Shown here piece after piece: positions 7,501 through 12,178 of a stretch of 12,178 bases of DNA. Position 1 is the first letter of the stretch, and each line of letters begins with the position of its first letter. Below the pieces are notes generated by a model. The model saw nothing but the letters and a program-made list of their open reading frames with translations, had not been told where the DNA came from and made no database searches. Made by a program: the position numbers and the translations under genes. Origin of the DNA: an uncultured Pseudomonadota bacterium (GTDB lineage Bacteria; Pseudomonadota; Gammaproteobacteria; Methylococcales; Methylomonadaceae); the NCBI GenBank assembly GCA_903953455.1, contig CAJBJW010000167.1, positions 1-12,178 of the forward strand. The letters run 5' to 3'.

Positions 7501-7634
7501 TTACCAGTTCGTTGCCGGTACAAATTTTAAAATTTTTAGAACCTACTCTCTCACCACTACTTTATAAAAGTAATTTAAAATCAACGCCCATAGCTCAAGC
7601 CTTAGACTCTAATGAAACTAAAAATATGCGATGA
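4575..7634 (+). CDS. Large non-canonical class A penicillin-binding protein (GT51 transglycosylase plus transpeptidase)
   Basis: This is a 1019-residue inner-membrane enzyme with one N-terminal membrane anchor (about 7-30), predicted to polymerise and crosslink peptidoglycan in the periplasm. The GT51 domain spans about 140-310: ENR at 164-166 where canonical enzymes have EDR, GGSTLATQLEKY at 205-216, KIRQ at 230-233 where most have KxxE, and YLNT at 259-262. The transpeptidase domain carries all three motifs: S497-TA-K500, S603-V-N605 and KTG at 921-923. SxN and KTG are about 316 residues apart, against roughly 125 in E. coli PBP1b, so a long insert sits at about 615-810. It is longer than PBP1A/1B (about 850) and is neither of them. 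I recall similar about 1000-residue proteins in other Proteobacteria. ATG 4575 follows GGGGA by 11 bases; an in-frame GTG lies at 4551. Eight A's follow the start codon. Confidence 0.88.
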   Translation: MKKNQRIVSRLLFVYILFSWLGIVGIIAKLGYSEIQTSKYQAYYLSEISKQLSFKLENKPSDAIRYPTHGPYDQRLGYTLLSDQIDRLQKAGFGVSAQASLSPMMLSLMDEYGLFPLYHEKNQAGLRLVDERENPLFTAVYPTYGYPSFDDIPPIILHTLLFIENRELLDEKYKSVNPAVEWERLGFAVLQMMAKKLGADVNVPGGSTLATQLEKYRHSPNGYTESIVEKIRQMASASIRAYLLGADTRQMRRQIALAYLNTMPLAASEKSGEVHGLGDGLVSWFGADFKETNQILAEQAVKTPNPSPEQAKAYREVLSILLSQRRPTYLLGAGYDALQNLTDSYLRLLANQGVISSELRDAALAIKLERVPKSSSHYIFVTEQKTQNVLRARLAQNLGVKTNYDLDRLDLTVKTTLNYDVQKQVNMALRKLSDSANARAAGLFGERMLNPDTDLNPIIYSLMLFERSNQGNLLRIQTDNYDQPLDINEGIRLDLGSTAKLRTLVHYLELVADIYQVYQGQSPQDLAKVELHPRDYLSAWVIEQLRARPKMTVEDILNQSLERQYSASPAEYFYTGGGVHHFNNFTDDDDFKVMTVRDGLRNSVNLVFIRMMRDLTYHHLYKPEGIARWLESPDDNKRKEYLTRFADREGLVYLRRFYSKYKGKNTDDNLETLTQKVFAKPSRLTMLYESIYPDRDVQSLTTYLQEHLPATVLANENIDTLFYKYSSENFDLQDQGYITKVHPLELWMVQYLSKHPNATRDEVIAASVDERQNVYLWLFKNMHHYAQQRRIMTLLEDDAFKQIHDAWERLGYPFASLTPSYATAIGASGDRPAALAELIGIINNDGIRLPAVRFSHLHYAKATPYETILDKTPETGQQVLLPEVAHAARSALIGVVANGTAGRLNGVYKDESGKPLAVGGKTGTGDHRKEKWGAGGQLIESKFVSRAATFTFFLGDRFFGVITAYVTGDNAESYHFTSSLPVQILKFLEPTLSPLLYKSNLKSTPIAQALDSNETKNMR

Positions 7635-7660
7635 CAAAAATCATCAGTTTATTTTATGCT
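7631..7660 (+). promoter_or_regulatory. Putative promoter of the trpF-trpB-trpA-accD-folC operon
   Basis: A -35-like ATGACA (7631-7636, five of six matches) overlaps the PBP stop codon. An 18-base spacer leads to TATGCT (7655-7660, four of six), and a second TATGCT copy overlaps at 7660-7665. The start would be near 7667, leaving a leader of only about 35 bases. The trpF start has no recognisable Shine-Dalgarno. Read-through from the PBP gene is also possible, because no terminator is seen in the 67-base gap. Confidence 0.4.
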
Positions 7661-7701
7661 ATGCTACGCACAATAATTTTTACATTTTTATTTTTTGATT
7701 T

Positions 7702-8334
7702 ATGCGAACACGCCTTAAAATTTGTGGTTTTACCAATGTGGAAGAAGCTGTTTACGCAGCCAATTTAGGTGTTGATGCGATTGGCTTAGTTTTTTATGCA
7801 TCAAGTCCACGTCATGTGTCGATAGAAACGGCTCTTGAAATAACAAAAGCTCTACCGCCATTTGTATCTGTTGTCGGATTATTTGTGAATGCACAAGAAC
7901 AATATATTCGTGATGTTATGCGTCAAGTTCCATTGGACTATTTGCAATTCCATGGGGATGAATTAGCGGCCGATTGTCGTATTTATAATAAACCATACTT
8001 TAAAGCTGTTAGCATGAAAAAGGGGCTTGATTTCGACGTTTTATATGAAGAATATCACGATGCAGTCGCTTTACTATTAGATGCGTATCATCCAAATGCT
8101 AGAGGCGGAATGGGGAGTGTATTTGATTGGGATTTAATACCTAAAGAACGCAGTTTACCTGTTATTTTAGCAGGTGGATTAAATTCTAAAAATATAAAGC
8201 GCGCTATCAAAACTGTAATGCCATATGCCGTAGATGTCAGTAGCGGTGTAGAATTAGAACAAGGTCATAAAGACATCGTTAAAATGACCGCATTTACACA
8301 ACAAGTACAAGAAGGTGACCGAGAAACACTATGA
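7702..8334 (+). CDS. trpF: Phosphoribosylanthranilate isomerase
   Basis: This enzyme catalyses the Amadori rearrangement of N-(5'-phosphoribosyl)anthranilate to CdRP, the third step from chorismate to tryptophan. The protein is 210 residues, normal for a monofunctional (beta-alpha)8-barrel TrpF. The general base Cys is C8 in KICGFT and the general acid Asp is D127 in LLLDAYH. Phosphate-binding loops are LAGGLNSKNI (156-165) and VDVSSGVE (177-184). The segment RGGMGSVFDW (134-143) has Met where most family members have Thr. It is not fused to TrpC, unlike the enterobacterial protein. Its stop overlaps the trpB start in an ATGA, so it is the first gene of a translationally coupled operon. Confidence 0.96.
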   Translation: MRTRLKICGFTNVEEAVYAANLGVDAIGLVFYASSPRHVSIETALEITKALPPFVSVVGLFVNAQEQYIRDVMRQVPLDYLQFHGDELAADCRIYNKPYFKAVSMKKGLDFDVLYEEYHDAVALLLDAYHPNARGGMGSVFDWDLIPKERSLPVILAGGLNSKNIKRAIKTVMPYAVDVSSGVELEQGHKDIVKMTAFTQQVQEGDRETL

Positions 8335-9533
8335 CCGAAAAATATAACATGCCCGACGCTCGAGGACATTTTGGCGTTTATGGCGGCATTTTTGTCGCTG
8401 AAACCCTCATGCCAGCAATAGAGGAACTCAATACAGCTTATCAGCATTATATGCAAGATCCGGATTTTATTGCCGAATTAGATAAGGATTTGCAGTATTA
8501 TGTTGGTCGTCCTTCGCCACTTTATCATGCGGAGCGTTGGAGTCAAGAACTCGGTGGCGCACAAATTTATTTGAAACGTGAAGATTTAAATCACACGGGT
8601 TCACATAAAATAAATAATACGGTCGGGCAAGCTTTATTAGCGAAACGCATGGGTAAAACCCGTATCATCGCAGAAACCGGCGCGGGGCAACATGGTGTTG
8701 CAACGGCGACTGTGGCTGCGCGTTTAGGCCTTGAATGTGTTGTTTATATGGGGGCCGTTGACGTTGCGCGTCAGTCACTTAATGTGTATCGCATGAAATT
8801 GCTAGGTGCAAAAGTTGTTGCAGTCGAATCAGGTTCAAAAACCTTGAAAGATGCACTTAACGAAGCGCTGCGTGATTGGGTGACGAATATCGATAATACA
8901 TTCTACATTATTGGCACCGTTGCTGGACCGCATCCTTATCCGGCAATGGTAAGAGATTTTCAAGCCATCTTAGGTCGAGAATCGCGAGCACAATGTCTTG
9001 AGCAAGCAGGGAAATTACCTGACGTGCTTGTAGCGTGTGTAGGTGGCGGTTCGAATGCGATGGGTTTGTTTTATCCTTTTATTGATGATGTAAATGTGAA
9101 ACTAATAGGTGTCGAAGCAGCTGGTGATGGCGTTGAAACAGGTCGTCACTCTGCGCCTTTATGTGCAGGTCGTCCTGGCGTTCTGCATGGTAATCGTACT
9201 TATTTGATGTCGGATGATGACGGTGAAATTATTGAAACACATTCAATTTCTGCTGGGCTTGATTACCCAGGTGTCGGTCCTGAACATGCATGGCTAAAAG
9301 ATTCTGGTCGTGCACAATATGTCAATATTACAGATGATGAAGCATTGGGAGGTTTTTATGCGCTAACTCGCATGGAAGGGATTATTCCGGCTTTAGAATC
9401 AAGTCATGCTATGGCTTATATATTAAAGCTTGCACCTACAATGAAAAAAGACGAAATCATCATTGTCAATTTATCAGGGCGTGGCGATAAAGATATGCAA
9501 ACTATGGCAAAACGAGAAGGAATTGAATTATGA
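8331..9533 (+). CDS. trpB: Tryptophan synthase beta subunit
   Basis: This PLP-dependent enzyme joins indole, channelled from TrpA, with L-serine to form L-tryptophan in the cytoplasmic alpha2-beta2 complex. It has 400 residues, the standard length. The PLP lysine is K93 in HTGSHKINN, the catalytic Glu is E115 in ETGAGQHG, and the PLP phosphate loop GGGSNAMG lies at 238-245. The C-terminal LSGRGDKD is present. The ATG at 8331 overlaps the trpF stop by four bases. Another ATG six codons in (MPDARG) is possible, but GAGAAA just upstream of 8331 and the overlap favour the first. The stop overlaps trpA in the same way, which suits the one-to-one subunit ratio. It is the TrpB1 type and is expected to be fully functional. 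Confidence 0.98.
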   Translation: MTEKYNMPDARGHFGVYGGIFVAETLMPAIEELNTAYQHYMQDPDFIAELDKDLQYYVGRPSPLYHAERWSQELGGAQIYLKREDLNHTGSHKINNTVGQALLAKRMGKTRIIAETGAGQHGVATATVAARLGLECVVYMGAVDVARQSLNVYRMKLLGAKVVAVESGSKTLKDALNEALRDWVTNIDNTFYIIGTVAGPHPYPAMVRDFQAILGRESRAQCLEQAGKLPDVLVACVGGGSNAMGLFYPFIDDVNVKLIGVEAAGDGVETGRHSAPLCAGRPGVLHGNRTYLMSDDDGEIIETHSISAGLDYPGVGPEHAWLKDSGRAQYVNITDDEALGGFYALTRMEGIIPALESSHAMAYILKLAPTMKKDEIIIVNLSGRGDKDMQTMAKREGIEL

Positions 9534-10333
9534 GTCGCTTAGCTGCAACTTTTGCTGAATTGGCACAAAAAAATCGTAAAGCACTTATACCATTTGTTAC
9601 CGCAGGTGATCCCAATCCTCAATTTACAGTGCCACTGATGCATGCAATGGTTGGTGCTGGCGTTGATATTATAGAGCTAGGTGTTCCTTTTTCAGATCCA
9701 ATGGCTGATGGCCCGGTTATTCAGCGTGCTAGTGAACGTGCGCTTGCGCATCATCAAAGTCTGAGAACGACACTTGCTATTGCTACAGAATTCCGCAAAA
9801 CCAATGGACATACACCAATTGTTATTATGGGATATTTAAATCCTGTGGAAGCGATGGGATATGAAAAATTTGCTGATGCGGTTCAAGCTGCAGGCATTGA
9901 TGGTGTACTGACCGTTGATTTACCGCCTGAAGAAGCGCAAGAATGTACGGCTCTTCTCAAGTCACGCGGCGTCGATCCCATTTTTTTACTTGCACCAAAT
10001 AGCAGTGCAGAGCGTATTGCAACAATGGACACGATTGGAGCAGGCTATCTATATTATGTTTCACTCAAAGGTGTAACAGGTGCTGGGCATTTAAATGCGG
10101 CTGATGTTGAAACTAAATTAGCTGAGATTCGTGAAAATACAAAATTGCCGATTGCAGTGGGTTTTGGTGTAAAAGATGCGCAAACTGCTAAAACGATTGC
10201 TAATTTAGGTGATGGTGTTGTGGTTGGCAGTGCCTTAATTAGTCAAATTGAAGCCAATTTACACAGTCCATCACAAGCAAAAGAAGCTATTATTGATTTA
10301 TTAACCGCGATGCGGCAGGCAATGGATAACTGA
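9530..10333 (+). CDS. trpA: Tryptophan synthase alpha subunit
   Basis: TrpA cleaves indole-3-glycerol phosphate to indole and glyceraldehyde 3-phosphate and passes indole through a tunnel to TrpB. It has 267 residues, the normal length. The catalytic residues fall at the classical positions E49 (IIELGVPFSDP) and D60 (MADGP), and the phosphate-binding segments GFGVKD and VVGSALIS appear near the C-terminal end of the barrel. The ribosome site GAGAAGGA ends 8 bases before the ATG, the clearest one in the operon, and the start overlaps the trpB stop by four bases. accD begins only 2 bases after the stop. Confidence 0.98.
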   Translation: MSRLAATFAELAQKNRKALIPFVTAGDPNPQFTVPLMHAMVGAGVDIIELGVPFSDPMADGPVIQRASERALAHHQSLRTTLAIATEFRKTNGHTPIVIMGYLNPVEAMGYEKFADAVQAAGIDGVLTVDLPPEEAQECTALLKSRGVDPIFLLAPNSSAERIATMDTIGAGYLYYVSLKGVTGAGHLNAADVETKLAEIRENTKLPIAVGFGVKDAQTAKTIANLGDGVVVGSALISQIEANLHSPSQAKEAIIDLLTAMRQAMDN

Positions 10334-10335
10334 TT

Positions 10336-11274
10336 ATGAGTTGGTTTGAAAAATTACGACCGTCGATTATTCGAACAGAGTCGACAAATAAAAAAAATAC
10401 GGTACCTGAAGGTTTATGGGCAAAATGCCCAAGCTGTAATGCTATTTTGTATAACAGTGAATTAGAAAAAAATGGCAGTGTGTGTCCGAAATGTGATCAT
10501 CACATGCGTATTTCAGCACGCGCACGGCTAAATTTGTTTTTAGATGAAGATGGACGCGAAGAAGTTGGTAAGAATGTTAAACCGCTGGATCCATTAAAGT
10601 TTAAAGATAGCAAAAAATACAAAGATCGTATTCTGCAAGCACAAAAACAAACCAAAGAAAATGACGCACTAGTTGTGATGAAAGGGCAATTAAATGGTCA
10701 AGATATTGTAGCAGCCGCTTTTGATTTTAATTTCATGGGCGGATCGATGGGATCGGTGGTCGGTGAAAAGTTTGTACGTGGTGTCAATAAAAGCATAGAG
10801 CTCGGTGTGCCCTTTATTGTCTTTACGGCTAGCGGTGGTGCGAGGATGCAAGAATCTTTGTTTTCGTTATTTCAAATGACGAAAACCAGTGCGGCATTAA
10901 CGAAACTTTCTCAACGTGGCTTGCCTTATATTTCATTCATGACAGATCCAACAATGGGCGGTGTTTCCGCTAGTTTAGCCATGCTTGGTGATATAAATGT
11001 AGCGGAACCTAATGCGTTAATTGGTTTTGCTGGACCACGCGTGATTGAACAAACCGTTCGTGAAAAATTACCGGAAGGTTTTCAGCGTAGTGAGTTTCTA
11101 CAAGAACACGGTGCCATTGATATGATTATTCATCGTCGTGATATACGCGAAAAAATAGCAAGTATTTTAGCTATTTTGATGTCACATCAATATAGTCGGG
11201 AAACAGTGGCAGTGGCGCTGAATCAAGACGAGACGATTGATCTTTTGGCAAATGAAGTAGAAGACGCAGGCTAA
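10336..11274 (+). CDS. accD: Acetyl-CoA carboxylase carboxyltransferase beta subunit
   Basis: With AccA, AccD forms the carboxyltransferase that moves CO2 from biotin on AccB to acetyl-CoA, making malonyl-CoA for fatty acid synthesis. The 312-residue protein has the N-terminal four-cysteine zinc ribbon (C31, C34, C50, C53) and the crotonase-fold carboxyltransferase signature: GGSMGSVVGEKF (135-146), SGGARMQE (166-173), TDPTMGGVSAS (203-213) and FAGPRVI (231-237). The length matches E. coli AccD (304). The start has GGA 9 bases upstream and lies 2 bases after trpA, so expression is tied to the trp genes. This accD-folC junction is a conserved gammaproteobacterial arrangement. Confidence 0.98.
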   Translation: MSWFEKLRPSIIRTESTNKKNTVPEGLWAKCPSCNAILYNSELEKNGSVCPKCDHHMRISARARLNLFLDEDGREEVGKNVKPLDPLKFKDSKKYKDRILQAQKQTKENDALVVMKGQLNGQDIVAAAFDFNFMGGSMGSVVGEKFVRGVNKSIELGVPFIVFTASGGARMQESLFSLFQMTKTSAALTKLSQRGLPYISFMTDPTMGGVSASLAMLGDINVAEPNALIGFAGPRVIEQTVREKLPEGFQRSEFLQEHGAIDMIIHRRDIREKIASILAILMSHQYSRETVAVALNQDETIDLLANEVEDAG

Positions 11275-11289
11275 CGCTTGGCAGAAAAA

Positions 11290-12178
11290 ATGAATCGTTT
11301 TAATAGCTTAGCGCAGTGGTTGTCTTGGCAGGAAAGTTTACATCCGCTTACTATTGATTTGGGACTTGATCGCGTTAAACGTGTTTATGAAACACTTTTA
11401 CCTAAAGATCATTATCAACCCATCACGCTAACTGTTGCTGGAACAAACGGTAAAGGGTCAAGTGTCGCTTACTTGGAAGCCTTTTATATAGCTGAAGGTC
11501 ATAGTGTGGGGGCATATACGTCCCCACATATTTTACGTTATAGCGAACGGATTAAAATTAATGGTATCCCTGTTAGTGATGATGTTATTTGCGCTGCATT
11601 TTCGCAAATTGATCATGCTCGAGGTGATACGACACTGAGTTATTTTGAATTTAGTACGCTGGCTTCTCTATTAATTTTTTCTCAAGCACGCGTGGCTATT
11701 CAAATTCTAGAGGTTGGACTTGGTGGGCGTCTTGATGCGGTCAATATTGTGGATGCAGATGTTGCAATCGTGACGAGTATTGCAATTGATCATGTTGAGT
11801 GGCTTGGAAAGACACGTGATAAGATTGGCTATGAAAAAGCGGGGATTTTTCGCTCTAATAAGCCCGCCATTGTTGGAGAGCAAAATCCACCTCAAACGCT
11901 TATAGATCATGCAACACATGTCAAAGCGAATTTATTTCGTATAGGTGATGTGTACAATTATTCGAAAAATAGACAGACATGGACGTGGCAAAGTACGAGT
12001 TATGTAATAGATAATCTTCCTCCACCTGCGTTGAAAGGTGAACATCAATATCGTAATGCAGCGTCAACTATATTTGCTACGCAATGTTTGAAATCTCACT
12101 TGACTATGCTAGATGAGTCAATTCGCGCAGGGTTGCAAAATGTGAAATTGGCAGGGCGATTTCAACTTATTGAAGGCG
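11290..12178 (+). CDS. folC: Bifunctional dihydrofolate synthase/folylpolyglutamate synthase FolC (3' end cut by window edge)
   Basis: FolC adds glutamate to dihydropteroate and then extends the polyglutamate tail of folates, using ATP. About 296 of the usual 420 or so residues are visible, and the frame stays open to the right edge. Seen are the opening LAQWLSWQESLHP, the P-loop GTNGKGS (51-57), TSPHILRYSERI (77-88), EVGLGGRLDAVN (141-152), DHVEWLG (167-173) and the KAGIF segment (183-187) that carries the modified lysine of Mur-ligase relatives. The C-terminal glutamate-binding domain lies outside. ATG 11290 is 15 bases after accD and has only an A-rich upstream stretch. An in-frame TTG at 11278 would add four residues and is less likely. 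Confidence 0.96.
   Translation, partial: MNRFNSLAQWLSWQESLHPLTIDLGLDRVKRVYETLLPKDHYQPITLTVAGTNGKGSSVAYLEAFYIAEGHSVGAYTSPHILRYSERIKINGIPVSDDVICAAFSQIDHARGDTTLSYFEFSTLASLLIFSQARVAIQILEVGLGGRLDAVNIVDADVAIVTSIAIDHVEWLGKTRDKIGYEKAGIFRSNKPAIVGEQNPPQTLIDHATHVKANLFRIGDVYNYSKNRQTWTWQSTSYVIDNLPPPALKGEHQYRNAASTIFATQCLKSHLTMLDESIRAGLQNVKLAGRFQLIEG

Noticed and set aside
7656..7676. Short frame MLCYAQ before trpF as a trp leader peptide
   Set aside because: It contains no Trp codon, no ribosome site and no following terminator/antiterminator pair.
11707..11919. Opposite-strand open frame inside folC
   Set aside because: The forward strand encodes conserved FolC motifs across the whole stretch (DHVEWLG, KAGIF), so the reverse frame is incidental.

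Overview
The window looks like a chromosomal segment of an AT-rich gammaproteobacterium. The GC content appears to be near 40% by eye and was not counted. The main evidence is the gene order trpF-trpB-trpA-accD-folC, together with a family-4-type uracil-DNA glycosylase next to rimI; both arrangements are familiar from Gammaproteobacteria and their relatives. A sulfur-oxidising or gradient-living lineage such as the Thiotrichales/Beggiatoa group would fit the base composition and the redox-taxis genes. That placement is a guess from general knowledge, not a demonstration. No mobile element, phage gene, CRISPR array, tRNA or rRNA is visible.

Layout. Positions 1-1966 form a leftward block: an Fe-S uracil-DNA glycosylase, a TauE/SafE-type anion transporter, and rimI, which runs off the left edge. 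A 165-base divergent gap follows. Positions 2132-4274 hold two overlapping rightward genes: a stand-alone Aer-like FAD-binding PAS protein, and a methyl-accepting chemotaxis protein with a membrane hairpin, no periplasmic domain and a tandem-HAMP stalk. This pair resembles the split energy-taxis receptor CetB/CetA of Campylobacter. A 300-base AT-rich gap (4275-4574) carries a plausible promoter, a small dyad and a 15-codon upstream reading frame. It leads into a 1019-residue bifunctional penicillin-binding protein (4575-7634) with unusual active-site motifs and an enlarged transpeptidase domain. From 7702 to the right edge runs the tightly packed operon trpF-trpB-trpA-accD-folC, with ATGA overlaps at trpF/trpB and trpB/trpA and only 2 bases between trpA and accD. 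folC is cut by the window end.

How the genes work together. TrpF, TrpB and TrpA carry out three of the last steps of tryptophan synthesis; trpC/D/E are not in this window. AccD supplies the carboxyltransferase beta subunit for malonyl-CoA and FolC makes and polyglutamates folate, so the right block is core anabolism. The PAS/MCP pair would sense the redox state of the electron transport chain through FAD and signal to a CheA/CheW complex encoded elsewhere. The PBP polymerises and crosslinks peptidoglycan. The left block combines DNA repair, ribosomal protein S18 modification and an apparently interposed membrane transporter.

Most of the window is ordinary chromosome. The parts most worth a second look are the split redox receptor with its multi-HAMP stalk and the non-canonical large PBP.
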